A stretch of 64,000 nt of DNA from [Clostridium] symbiosum (lineage in GTDB: Bacteria; Bacillota; Clostridia; Lachnospirales; Lachnospiraceae). The translations under genes and the position numbers were made by a program. The notes under the pieces are model-generated. The model did no database searches. It saw only the letters and a list, made by a program, of their open reading frames with translations, and was not told the DNA's origin. The stretch covers positions 52,894 through 116,893 of the forward strand of contig JAETSN010000002.1 of the NCBI GenBank assembly GCA_021769625.1, written 5' to 3'. This document shows positions 1 through 8,314 of this stretch, one piece after another; the first letter of the stretch is position 1, and every line of letters starts with the position of its first letter.

Positions 1-1
1 C

Positions 2-1624
2 GGCGGCGAAGGTGTCGGTGCTGCTGGTAGAGGTATCAGCACAGGCGTCAGAGGTGTTGGTGAGGGCATTAGCGTTATCAACAGATATGTCAGAAGGAAA
101 AAATATCTGATATTTGCGGCGCTTGCGCTTGTATTGGAGGTGCTTTCTTATCCATCCTGCCTGCTCTTGTATTTTCTGGTGATGTGGATCCTATGGAGGC
201 GTTCCGGGAAGGACAGATTTGCGGATATGGGAATTTTTACCGGGATCTGTGCGGGGGGCGGCATCGCATATCTGGGGCTGCTTTTGCGGAATAATACGGT
301 GGAAGGGCTGATCGGAACGCTCTCCTATATTGTGGGCGGAGATATCACGCATTCCCTGTCTTTTGCGGATAAGCTTGTTTCTCTGGGGAGAGATCTGCTG
401 GTACCCGTCGGGCTTGGCGTTTTTATTTTTGTTCTGGCGAAGGCAGGAGCAGCAGTGACCGAGGGATGGCGGAAGGCGAAATGCGGAGAGGAAGGGAAAG
501 GAACAGAAATTGTAAAAGAAGGTGAAAAGGTGCGGCTGATCTGGACCGTGGCGCTCTCCTGTCTGGTGGAAATATGGTACTGGGTGGTTTTCAACGCGGG
601 ATATGAAGGGATGCAGATTCATCTGGCGGTGTTTGCAGCACTGGGGATATCCTATTATGTTTCCGCGATGAAAAAAGAAGGCATACAGAGAACTTTGAAA
701 CAGGCATGCCGGAAAGAGAGAAAAACAGGGAATAGAGAAGCGGGAAAGATTGAAACGGAATGCATAAAAGGAGAAAAAACAGACGAGGCAGGCGGCGGTG
801 AAGAGGCTGCAGTGATAAAAAGAGCTATGCAGAGAGGCCTGCTGCTGGATCAAATGATTTTGGTTGCGGGATCGCTTGCTGCGGTAGTATATCTGACGGA
901 TCTTGGACTGATGGATTCCCTGCCTCATGCCATGACGGCGGCGTTTTTCGGAATGACGCTGGTCATCATGTATTGGGAGGAACAAGGAGGCTTTGGCAGA
1001 GGATCGGGTAAGTATACCGATGAGACAGATGAAAATGCGGCAGGGCGGACAGAGAATAACGCCGATGGAGCAGAGGAAGATACAGCGGGATGGGCAGCCG
1101 GGAGACATGGTAATCCTGCAGGCTGCGTTTATATTGTATTACTGTTATGGGCGTTTACCGCCGTATTCGGAAAAGGTTATACGCTGCGCTCCGGGACAGG
1201 ATACCACAATGTACTGCAGAGCGGCGGCATCCTGAAGCATGGGCCGGCAGCCGGAACGATCTCCGATTATATGTGCGCCTATATTTATAACTGCGACTAT
1301 GAAGACTGGCAGGGCATGATACGGGACGGGGACAGGGTGCTGATCATGGTGGATCAGGTCATGAATCTGGGGACGATCCAGTATCTGTTCAAAGATGTGG
1401 AGATTTCGCATTATTCTATTGTCAATCCCACGGCTTACGATGAGAGGCTGCTTGCTTACTGGGAAAAGTTTCCGGAAAAGCAGCCGAATGTCATCATTGT
1501 GGATGGCTGGTACGGTCAATTGATGACGGATCCGAACGGCTGGCTGATGCGGTATGCGGAGGGAGAATTCGGGTATACTTCGATGGAAGAGGGACGGTAT
1601 ATTCGGATATACCGGAAAGAGTAA
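2..1624 (+). CDS. 3' part of a polytopic membrane protein of unknown function
   Basis: The frame is open from the first bases of the window, so the gene enters from upstream and its start is not visible; a TTG at 134 lies in frame but has no ribosome site. About 540 residues can be read. The sequence shows a Gly-rich stretch, roughly eight or nine hydrophobic segments grouped in pairs, two hydrophilic charged loops (around bases 670-830 and 1000-1110, rich in Lys, Glu and Gly), and a soluble C-terminal domain of about 150 residues after the last membrane segment, probably outside the cell. I do not recognise the family; a cell-envelope or glycosyltransferase-like protein is possible but unproven. 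No terminator is evident between it and spoVAD. Confidence 0.6.
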   Translation, partial: GGEGVGAAGRGISTGVRGVGEGISVINRYVRRKKYLIFAALALVLEVLSYPSCLLLYFLVMWILWRRSGKDRFADMGIFTGICAGGGIAYLGLLLRNNTVEGLIGTLSYIVGGDITHSLSFADKLVSLGRDLLVPVGLGVFIFVLAKAGAAVTEGWRKAKCGEEGKGTEIVKEGEKVRLIWTVALSCLVEIWYWVVFNAGYEGMQIHLAVFAALGISYYVSAMKKEGIQRTLKQACRKERKTGNREAGKIETECIKGEKTDEAGGGEEAAVIKRAMQRGLLLDQMILVAGSLAAVVYLTDLGLMDSLPHAMTAAFFGMTLVIMYWEEQGGFGRGSGKYTDETDENAAGRTENNADGAEEDTAGWAAGRHGNPAGCVYIVLLLWAFTAVFGKGYTLRSGTGYHNVLQSGGILKHGPAAGTISDYMCAYIYNCDYEDWQGMIRDGDRVLIMVDQVMNLGTIQYLFKDVEISHYSIVNPTAYDERLLAYWEKFPEKQPNVIIVDGWYGQLMTDPNGWLMRYAEGEFGYTSMEEGRYIRIYRKE

Positions 1625-1711
1625 ATTTACGGTCAAAGAGAATGCGGAAGGACAGTCAAAGATTTCGTTTTCCTTTTAGTCAGCAACGGGGTTCTACGGT
1701 ATAAAAGAGCG

Positions 1712-1848
1712 CCTCTCTGCGCACTTTATTAGTGAAATACCTCGCAGCAAGCTACGGGGTATTTCACCCTCGCGGCATTCGCCAAAAGCTCGTGCAAGCA
1801 CGGCACTTGGCTCATTGCTCGCGGAAATAAGTAAAGTGTGCAGGGAGG
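1712..1848 (+). promoter_or_regulatory. Long-range hairpin covering the spoVAD ribosome site
   Basis: CCTCTCTGCGCACTTTA (1712-1728) is complementary, apart from two positions, to TAAAGTGTGCAGGGAGG (1832-1848). The right arm contains the GGGAGG ribosome site of spoVAD, 11 bases before its ATG. The repeat of family A forms the loop. In a transcript that spans both arms the ribosome site would be masked. The transcription start was not located. Confidence 0.45.
1731..1830 (+). repeat. Structured intergenic repeat, family A, copy 1
   Basis: About 100 bp nearly identical to 56402-56500, with a fragment on the other strand at 9885-9925. It can form two hairpins: GTGAAATACC pairing with GGTATTTCAC, and GCCAA..CGTGC pairing with GCACG..TTGGC. 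It encodes nothing obvious and sits directly before spoVAD. Confidence 0.75.
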
Positions 1849-1859
1849 TTTAATAATAC

Positions 1860-2921
1860 ATGGGACAGCAAAATAAAAAAACAGGAGTGAACGGAAACGG
1901 CGTTACGGCGGGAAACCAGAGTTTCATGCCGAAGAGGGAGGTCTATATCAGGCAGAGCGCCTGCGTGGCGGGGACGAAGGAAGGGGAAGGCCCCCTGGGA
2001 GAGCTGATTGATATGGTGGGCAAGGATGATCTGTTCGGCTGTAAGACCTGGGAGGAAGCGGAAAGCACGTTGCAGAAGGAAGCGGTGACGCTGGCGCTCG
2101 GAAAGGCGGGCATGAAGGCGGAGGAGATCCGCTACCTGTTTGCGGGTGACCTGCTTGGTCAATCCACGGCTTCCTCCTTCGGTGCATCTTCGTTTAATAT
2201 ACCCCATATAGGGGTGTACGGGGCATGCTCCACCTGCGGGGAGACACTGGGACTCGGCACGATGGCGATCTCGGGCGGGATGGCGGAAGATGTCATCTGT
2301 GTCACATCCAGCCATTTTGCCAGCGCGGAAAAGGAATTCAGGTATCCGCTCGCCTATGGAAACCAGCGGCCGCCGTCAGCAACCTGGACCGTGACAGGGG
2401 GCGCGGCTTTTGTGCTGACTTCCAAAACAAGCAAAAGGAACCGGGCAAAGATCACCGGCGTGACGAACGGAAAGATCGTGGACTATGGCATCAAAGACTC
2501 CATGAACATGGGAGCCTGTATGGCGCCTGCCGCCTGTGAGCTGATCGCCGCGAACCTGCAGGATTTCGGCAGGACGCCGGAGGATTATGACAGGATCATC
2601 ACCGGAGATCTGGGGCTTGTGGGCCAGAGGGCGCTGATCGATCTGCTGAAAGAAAAAAATATAGACATAGAAAAGCAGCATATGGACTGCGGCATTGAAA
2701 TCTATGACAGCAACGCGCAGGATGTGGGAAGCGGCGGCTCCGGCTGCGGCTGCAGCGCGGTGACGCTCTCCGCCTATATTCTGAAGATGCTGGAGGAAGG
2801 CGTCTGGAAGAGGGTGCTTTTTGTGCCCACCGGGGCGCTTTTATCCAAGACCAGTTTTAACGAGGGGATGACGGTTCCGGGGATCGCGCACGGGATCGTG
2901 CTGGAGGGTGCTGGCGCATGA
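1860..2921 (+). CDS. spoVAD: Stage V sporulation protein AD
   Basis: SpoVAD is a soluble, thiolase-like protein of the SpoVA channel that binds dipicolinic acid and helps load it into the forespore; it is also needed for release at germination. The 353 residues match the family in length (about 340) and in characteristic stretches: an early QSACVAGTKEGEGPLG segment, the central GVYGACSTCGETLG and SSHFASAEKEFRYPLAYGNQ segments, and the C-terminal SGCGCSAV and FVPTGALLS segments. The N-terminal 20 residues are extra and hydrophilic. Start chosen at ATG 1860 behind GGGAGG. Its usual operon partners spoVAC and spoVAE are not adjacent; spoVAE lies 7.6 kb downstream and spoVAC is not seen in the window. 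Confidence 0.95.
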   Translation: MGQQNKKTGVNGNGVTAGNQSFMPKREVYIRQSACVAGTKEGEGPLGELIDMVGKDDLFGCKTWEEAESTLQKEAVTLALGKAGMKAEEIRYLFAGDLLGQSTASSFGASSFNIPHIGVYGACSTCGETLGLGTMAISGGMAEDVICVTSSHFASAEKEFRYPLAYGNQRPPSATWTVTGGAAFVLTSKTSKRNRAKITGVTNGKIVDYGIKDSMNMGACMAPAACELIAANLQDFGRTPEDYDRIITGDLGLVGQRALIDLLKEKNIDIEKQHMDCGIEIYDSNAQDVGSGGSGCGCSAVTLSAYILKMLEEGVWKRVLFVPTGALLSKTSFNEGMTVPGIAHGIVLEGAGA

Positions 2922-2984
2922 AAGTGCCGCTGCGATAATAACGGTTCAGCCGCATCATACGTAAGCTGACAAAGTTCCGGACGA

Positions 2985-3013
2985 TTGACGAAACGCTGTT
3001 ATTTCGGTATAAT
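2985..3013 (+). promoter_or_regulatory. Sigma-A promoter of the fic gene
   Basis: TTGACG, 17-bp spacer, TATAAT. The predicted start near 3020 rules out the in-frame ATG at 2985 and favours the ATG at 3051. Confidence 0.75.
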
Positions 3014-3050
3014 GCCAACAGCGGGGAACACTAATCGGAGGACATGCGGC

Positions 3051-3698
3051 ATGGCGTTGGAAAATAAACTGAACATCACTGACTCGGCAGAGCTTGCCAG
3101 GGTGGAGGAACGGACCAGCAAGGCAAAGGCGTTGGAGTTGTTTGAAAAGGGCCTGTTGGATCAATTTGAGACCGGGACATTTCGGGGGCTTGCACAAATC
3201 CACAAATATCTGTTTGATGAGATATACAGCTTTGCGGGACAAATCCGAACTGTGAATATTGCGAAAGGGAATTTCCGCTTTGCCTCCGTCCTTTATCTGC
3301 AGGCAGCGCTTAAGCATATTGGACAAATGCCGCAATCTACTTTTGATGAAATTATTGAAAAATATGTGGAGATGAATGTGGCGCACCCATTCCGGGAGGG
3401 GAATGGCAGGAGCACAAGACTCTGGCTGGATGCCATTTTGAAAAAGGAACTCCGGCAGGTCATTGACTGGAGCATGGTGGACAAGGAGGATTACCTATTG
3501 GCGATGGAGCGCAGTCCTGTCCGGGACCTGGAGATCAAAATGCTTCTGAAAGCGGCGTTGACTGATAGAGTTGATGATCGGGAAGTTTTTATGAAAGGCG
3601 TGGATGCCAGCTATCACTATGAGGGCTACGATGTTTACAGGACAGCAGATGTAAAAGATGAAAACCGCCGGAAAGAGCACGCCGGAAAAGAAGAATAA
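3051..3698 (+). CDS. Fic-domain AMP-transferase, class III (C-terminal inhibitory helix)
   Basis: Fic enzymes transfer AMP from ATP to hydroxyl side chains of target proteins. The 215-residue protein carries the full active-site motif HPFREGNGR at residues 112-120, with the catalytic His112. The motif SYHYEG at 187-192 fits the inhibitory helix consensus [S/T]xxxE[G/N] and lies C-terminal, as in the class III enzyme NmFic, so activity is probably self-limited and no separate antitoxin is required; none is seen next to it. Start chosen at 3051 with GGAGGA eight bases upstream and after the promoter. The gene is a single-gene unit with its own promoter and terminator. Confidence 0.9.
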   Translation: MALENKLNITDSAELARVEERTSKAKALELFEKGLLDQFETGTFRGLAQIHKYLFDEIYSFAGQIRTVNIAKGNFRFASVLYLQAALKHIGQMPQSTFDEIIEKYVEMNVAHPFREGNGRSTRLWLDAILKKELRQVIDWSMVDKEDYLLAMERSPVRDLEIKMLLKAALTDRVDDREVFMKGVDASYHYEGYDVYRTADVKDENRRKEHAGKEE

Positions 3699-3718
3699 AA
3701 GAACAGATATAAAATTAC

Positions 3719-3748
3719 GGCAGGGCCGCGCTTTGGCCTTGCCTTTTT
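3719..3748 (+). terminator. Rho-independent terminator after fic
   Basis: GGCAGGGCC, seven-base loop, GGCCTTGCC, then five T. One G-U pair in a 9-bp stem. Confidence 0.85.
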
Positions 3749-3764
3749 ACATGACAGGAGATAA

Positions 3765-4460
3765 ATGATCATGCAGGAAAAAGCATCTAATGAAAAAAAG
3801 AGTAAGGCCCGCATTTTGTTTGTGGAGGACGACGATGCCATAGCCTCCGGGCTGGCCTATGCGATGGAGCAGGAGGGTTACATAGTCGTGCATTGCGGGG
3901 ATGTTGCCGCGGCATTTCAGAAAATAAGGGAATCTGGTTTTGATCTGGCGCTGCTCGATCTGCAGCTGCCGGACGGCGGCGGAAAAGAGATCGGAGGGGC
4001 AATGAAGACCCGGCATGTGCCGGTCATCTATCTGACCGTCATAGACGATGAGGACGAGATCGTGGCGTCTCTCGAGGATGGCGCCGCCGATTATATCACA
4101 AAGCCTTTCAGGCTGCGGGAGCTGCTGGCGCGGATCAAAAAGGCGCTGCAGGAAGAAAAAGATCCTCCGCAGGTTTTGAGGATCGGTGAGGCTCTGATCG
4201 ATAAAGACGCCGGAAAAGTATATGTCGGGGGAGAAACCGCCACGCTGACGGCGCTGGAGTACCGGTTGTTATTGATCTTTGCGGAAAATCAGGACATTCT
4301 TTTGACAAGGGAACAGCTTCTTGAGAGGATTTGGGATATCGGCGGGGATTTTGTGGAGGACAACACACTGACAGTGTATGTCAGGCGGCTGCGGCAGAAA
4401 TTGGGGGATGCGGTACATATCACTACAGTCAGGGGGATCGGTTATCGTGTTGATCAGTAA
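3765..4460 (+). CDS. OmpR/PhoB-type response regulator
   Basis: DNA-binding response regulator of 231 residues. The receiver domain (about 15-130) has the acidic EDDD cluster at 21-24, phospho-acceptor Asp65 in LALLDLQLPDG, and the switch Lys in ITKPFRLREL. A winged-helix output domain follows (about 140-230), ending GIGYRVDQ, typical of the OmpR family. AGGAG lies upstream of ATG 3765. It overlaps the kinase gene by 14 bases, and an ABC ATPase and permease follow, so it probably controls that transporter in response to an antimicrobial peptide or envelope stress. The terminator just upstream separates it from fic; I did not find a clear promoter of its own. Confidence 0.93.
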   Translation: MIMQEKASNEKKSKARILFVEDDDAIASGLAYAMEQEGYIVVHCGDVAAAFQKIRESGFDLALLDLQLPDGGGKEIGGAMKTRHVPVIYLTVIDDEDEIVASLEDGAADYITKPFRLRELLARIKKALQEEKDPPQVLRIGEALIDKDAGKVYVGGETATLTALEYRLLLIFAENQDILLTREQLLERIWDIGGDFVEDNTLTVYVRRLRQKLGDAVHITTVRGIGYRVDQ

Positions 4461-5271
4461 AAAAGAGGTGCTGGAACTCTCGGAAGGGATACGCAGCGCG
4501 ATAGACGGTCAGGATTTTGATCCCCGGGATCATCGGGAAGGGGCATGGAGCATCCTGAAAAACGACATCTATACATTGATCCGTCTGGAACAGGAGAGGA
4601 AGAATGCGGCAGTGGAAGAAAAGGAGCATCTGGCGCAGTATCTTTCCGACATCTCCCATCAGTTGAAGACGCCGGTCACATCCATGCTCCTGATGACGGA
4701 ACTGATGGAAAAGGCGCCGCCGGAGAAGGAAAAAGAGTTTCTGCGGTGCATGAAGAAGGAAATAAGGCACATGGAATGGCTGGTGACGGCTCTTTTAAAG
4801 ATGGCAAAACTCGACGCTTCGACCACCTCTTTTCATCGGGAGGAGGCAGATGTCCGCGGATTGATCGAGGAGGCGCAAAAATCCATAGAGATCATGCTGG
4901 ATGTCAGGAACCAGACAGTGACGCTGCAGCAGGATCAGGTGCTGTGCTGCGATAAAAAGTGGACGGTAGAGGCGCTGATCAATGTGCTGAAAAATGCCTC
5001 GGAGTGTTCCGGGGAGGACAGTGAGATCATCGTGGAATGCGGCAATAACCCGATCTATGACTGGATCTCCGTGACGGACGCGGGGGAGGGGCTGAAAAAA
5101 GAGCAGATCGCCGGCCTGTTCCGCAGGTATGAGAATTCAAAGAAGGAGAACGGATACGGGATCGGGCTGCCGCTGGCGCTCTCCATCATGCGGGCGCAGA
5201 ACGGGGAGATAGAGGTGCTGCCGGGCGGAAAGGGATGCGGGGCAACATTTGTGATGAAATTTTACAAATAG
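4447..5271 (+). CDS. Sensor histidine kinase lacking membrane segments
   Basis: The protein has 274 residues from GTG 4447, overlapping the end of the regulator gene; TTG 4450 is an alternative start. It has a dimerisation/phosphorylation segment LSDISHQLKTP with His71, and an ATPase domain with the DAGEG and GYGIGLPLA boxes. Partners in bacitracin-type (BceS) or vancomycin-type (VanS) modules normally have two N-terminal transmembrane helices. Here the sequence before the His box is hydrophilic throughout, so the kinase is predicted to be cytoplasmic. It may sense through the permease or through the overlapping operon partner. Extending the frame upstream to 4378 adds no hydrophobic segment, so this is not a start-site error. 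Confidence 0.88.
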   Translation: MLISKKEVLELSEGIRSAIDGQDFDPRDHREGAWSILKNDIYTLIRLEQERKNAAVEEKEHLAQYLSDISHQLKTPVTSMLLMTELMEKAPPEKEKEFLRCMKKEIRHMEWLVTALLKMAKLDASTTSFHREEADVRGLIEEAQKSIEIMLDVRNQTVTLQQDQVLCCDKKWTVEALINVLKNASECSGEDSEIIVECGNNPIYDWISVTDAGEGLKKEQIAGLFRRYENSKKENGYGIGLPLALSIMRAQNGEIEVLPGGKGCGATFVMKFYK

Positions 5272-5286
5272 TCACCGGAGAGTCAC

Positions 5287-5356
5287 TTTTCTTATTTATG
5301 ATGTAATGAAAAGCGGCGGATACGTCTGGCCAGGGCATTAACGATAAATAAGAAAA
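5287..5356 (+). promoter_or_regulatory. 13-bp perfect inverted repeat before the ABC genes
   Basis: TTTTCTTATTTAT (5287-5299) and its exact complement ATAAATAAGAAAA (5344-5356) flank a 44-bp loop between the kinase stop and the ATPase start. The right arm ends against the AAGAGGT ribosome site. It could be an operator for the response regulator or an mRNA hairpin controlling entry to the transporter genes; it lacks a terminator T-run outside the stem. Confidence 0.6.
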
Positions 5357-5366
5357 GAGGTATCAT

Positions 5367-6050
5367 ATGGCAATTTTGGAGGTGAAGGAGCTGACAAAGA
5401 TCTACGGGAGAGGGGACAATCAGGTGGTCGCCCTCGATCATGTCAGTTTTCAGGTAAAAAAAGGAGAATTTGTCGCCATAGTGGGCGCTTCTGGTTCCGG
5501 AAAATCCACACTGATGAATCTGATCGGCGGGATAGACCGGCCGAGCGCCGGCAGTGTGGCCATCGAGGGAAGAGAGATCTTCGGTATGAATGAAAGCGAG
5601 CTGGCGATCTTCAGGCGGAGAAATATCGGCATCGTTTACCAGTTCTATAATCTGATCCCGAATCTGACCGTCGATGAGAATATCATGCTGCCCTGTCTGC
5701 TGGATAAGCGGAGGCCGGACCATAAAAAGCTGGAACAGATCGTGGAAATGACAGGACTGTCACATCGCAGGACGCACCTGCCGGGGGAGTTGTCCGGAGG
5801 ACAGCAGCAGAGGGTATCGGTGGGCAGGGCGCTGATCAACGATCCGGCATTTATTTTGGCGGATGAACCCACCGGAAATCTGGACAGCAAAGCCGGAAGA
5901 GAGATCATAGATCTGCTTCTGGCGGCTAATCAGAAGGCAAAGCAGACGTTGATCATGATCACACACGATGAAAACATAGCATTGCAGGCGGACCGGATCA
6001 TCACGATCAGCGACGGCAGGATTTTAAGAGACGAGGTGATACGGCCATGA
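5367..6050 (+). CDS. ABC transporter ATPase, MacB/BceA-type
   Basis: ATP-binding subunit of 227 residues. Visible motifs are Walker A GASGSGKST, the Q-loop region IVYQFYNLIPNLTV, the signature LSGGQQQRVSVGRAL, Walker B ILADEPTGNLD and the switch His in ITHDE. The type matches ATPases paired with FtsX-like permeases, which move or release lipophilic peptides at the outer membrane face rather than importing nutrients. The stop overlaps the permease start by four bases (ATGA), showing translational coupling. Together with the upstream two-component genes it forms a four-gene regulatory and transport unit. Confidence 0.95.
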   Translation: MAILEVKELTKIYGRGDNQVVALDHVSFQVKKGEFVAIVGASGSGKSTLMNLIGGIDRPSAGSVAIEGREIFGMNESELAIFRRRNIGIVYQFYNLIPNLTVDENIMLPCLLDKRRPDHKKLEQIVEMTGLSHRRTHLPGELSGGQQQRVSVGRALINDPAFILADEPTGNLDSKAGREIIDLLLAANQKAKQTLIMITHDENIALQADRIITISDGRILRDEVIRP

Positions 6051-8053
6051 ATGTTCTGGGAATGCTGGCGTTAAGCCAGATCAGGCGGAAGAAGGCGCGG
6101 ACCGTGATCACCGTGCTGGCGGTGGTGCTGTCATCCTCGCTGCTCACGGCGGTGGTGAATTTCGCGGCCAGCGGGAACACAATGCTCAAAGGTTTTCTCG
6201 GGGAAGGTTACGGCGCATATCAGGGGACATACACCATGATGCTGATCGTGCCCGCGGCTGTTCTGGGGATGCTGATCGCCGCCATGTCGATCCTTGTGAT
6301 TTCCAATGTGTTCCGCATGAGCGCGAGTGAGCGGGTGGCGGAGTTCGGCGTATTAAAATGCGCGGGGGCGACCAGGGAACAGATCTGTAAAACGATCATG
6401 TACGAAAGCTTTTTCTTATCCGTGCTGGCGGTGCCGCCCGGTGTGGCGCTCGGTTATGTGCTGAGTTTTCTGGGGATCGGTGTGGCAAACAGTTATACGG
6501 ATGAACTGAATGTGCTGGTGCGGTCCATGATGAGGCAGGTCAGTTTTGATCTTTCCTTTGATTTTTCCCCGACGGCGTTGCTCATATCTGTCGTGGTTTC
6601 CGTGTGCACGGTCATCTTTTCAGCTATGATCCCCGCGAGGAAAGCCATGAAGATATCGGCTCTGGAGTGCATCCGCAGCGGCGGCGAGAGTAGTTCGGTG
6701 AAATACAGGCGGACGAAGCGTAAAATTGACGGGAAGAGAGCGGTTGTATACCAATTGGCGCGCAAAAATGTGGCGACAGGTGACAAAAAGATGCGATCCG
6801 CAGTGACGGCGCTCTCGTTCAGCATGATCCTGTTTGTGACGATGAGCGGCCTGAAGGAGATCGCGGACGGCATATTGGGTTACATTTCTTATGACTACGG
6901 ATATACCGTGATGGCGGATTATACGTCAAACTATGAAAACAGGATCCATCCGGAGACGGGACGCAGGGAAAGCCACTATGTGCAGGCCATTGACAATGTG
7001 CTTGCGGAAAAGATCACGGAGGAACTGGAGGCGTACGAGGGAGGTGAGGTTTTCGGCATGGGACAGGACTATAATACCTATGTGACAGTGCTGGGGGAAC
7101 GGGAGATCACGCCCGAGCTGCGGGAGATGCTGCAGGAGCAGGATGCGGAATGCCTGTTGACAGAAAAGCAGCCGGAGTACGAGCTGGAAGTGGAGATCAT
7201 CATCATCGACGAGGCGCATTACAGAGAAATCTGTGAAAAGGCAGGCGCAGAGTACGGCGATGTGGTGCTGGTCAACGATTACAAATATAATGACCGCGGG
7301 AAGGAGAAACACATCCTGCCGCTGTCAGCGTCGGCTTCCTCCCTGCAGCTTGAGCGGGCGGACGGGAGCACGGAACAGGTGCGGATCGGCGGTATGCTGG
7401 CAGGGGAGGATATCCCGGCGGAACTGATGTATCCCAACATCAGGCCGGTGCGCCTGATCCTTCCCTGCGCGGAGGTGAGAGGGTACAATTGGATGTCGTC
7501 GCCGAAGGACGAGAACGGCTATATGACATATGCGAAAGCCGTTCTGGAAAAGTATTTTCCGCAGGGAGATCTGGATTACGGGGAAGCGGGATTCGTGTGC
7601 CGGGTGTTCGGGGCGCAGGATTTTGCAAAGATCATGAATATTGCCATTGTGCTCGCCTTCTTTTTCCTGTATGGTTTCGTCTTCCAGCTGGGGCTGATCG
7701 GCATTCTCAATGTGATGAGCACGGAGCTGTTCCATGTCAGGATGCGGGCGAGGGAATTTGCGGTGCTGCAGAGTGTCGGCATGACCTCCGAATCTTTGCG
7801 GAAGATGCTGAATTTGGAGAGTGTTTTCTGCGCAGGCAGGGCGCTTGTGACGGGACTGCCCGTCGGCATGATCCTTGTGTGGCTCATGAAATATTGTGTG
7901 CAGAGGATACTGCCCATCCCGTTTCAGATGCCCTGGGGGACGATCGCGGGGGTGATGGCCGCATCCTTTGCAGTGATCTGGGCGACGGTGCGCATATCGC
8001 TGCATGCGCTGAAGGACCAGAACCTGATCGAAACGATCCGGATGCAGGGATAG
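6047..8053 (+). CDS. FtsX-like ABC permease of a peptide-resistance module
   Basis: Membrane subunit of 668 residues. It opens with a cytoplasmic helix and first membrane segment (residues 15-40), has an FtsX core of three helices in the first half with the typical MSASERVAEFGVLKCAGATREQI coupling stretch (longer form not reproduced), then a large hydrophilic extracellular region of roughly 250 residues (about 290-540), and a second FtsX core at the C-terminus with ALQ-type repeat FAVLQSVGMT. The large external domain between two halves is the layout of BceB-type and related permeases. The substrate cannot be deduced. It is the last gene of the module. Confidence 0.9.
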   Translation: MNVLGMLALSQIRRKKARTVITVLAVVLSSSLLTAVVNFAASGNTMLKGFLGEGYGAYQGTYTMMLIVPAAVLGMLIAAMSILVISNVFRMSASERVAEFGVLKCAGATREQICKTIMYESFFLSVLAVPPGVALGYVLSFLGIGVANSYTDELNVLVRSMMRQVSFDLSFDFSPTALLISVVVSVCTVIFSAMIPARKAMKISALECIRSGGESSSVKYRRTKRKIDGKRAVVYQLARKNVATGDKKMRSAVTALSFSMILFVTMSGLKEIADGILGYISYDYGYTVMADYTSNYENRIHPETGRRESHYVQAIDNVLAEKITEELEAYEGGEVFGMGQDYNTYVTVLGEREITPELREMLQEQDAECLLTEKQPEYELEVEIIIIDEAHYREICEKAGAEYGDVVLVNDYKYNDRGKEKHILPLSASASSLQLERADGSTEQVRIGGMLAGEDIPAELMYPNIRPVRLILPCAEVRGYNWMSSPKDENGYMTYAKAVLEKYFPQGDLDYGEAGFVCRVFGAQDFAKIMNIAIVLAFFFLYGFVFQLGLIGILNVMSTELFHVRMRAREFAVLQSVGMTSESLRKMLNLESVFCAGRALVTGLPVGMILVWLMKYCVQRILPIPFQMPWGTIAGVMAASFAVIWATVRISLHALKDQNLIETIRMQG

Positions 8054-8126
8054 GGAGTACCCCGGAACAGAAGATTAAAATTTCCTTAAATTTTATCTTT
8101 TTGAAGATTTTACCGACAAAAAAGAG

Positions 8127-8155
8127 TTGACACAAATTCCGGCCGTGCGTATGAT
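8127..8155 (+). promoter_or_regulatory. Strong sigma-A promoter of the secreted-protein gene
   Basis: TTGACA, 17-bp spacer, TATGAT. Transcription would start near 8162, leaving an untranslated leader of about 150 bases before ATG 8315. I see no riboswitch class I can name in that leader. Confidence 0.8.
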
Positions 8156-8314
8156 AAAAGTAGTAACCTATAAAGTGATCAAGCGGGACTGGAAAGACAG
8201 CATATGTCCGGATGATGCGCCAGAGGAAATAGCGGCTGAGAAGCAGACAGTATTTTCTCTGCAGGGTAATGGGCATCAGAAGAACATATGCAGGACTGGA
8301 ATAGGAGGACAACC

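Noticed and set aside
2985..3050. N-terminal extension of the Fic protein to ATG 2985
   Set aside because: These bases contain the TTGACG/TATAAT promoter; the proper ribosome site serves ATG 3051.
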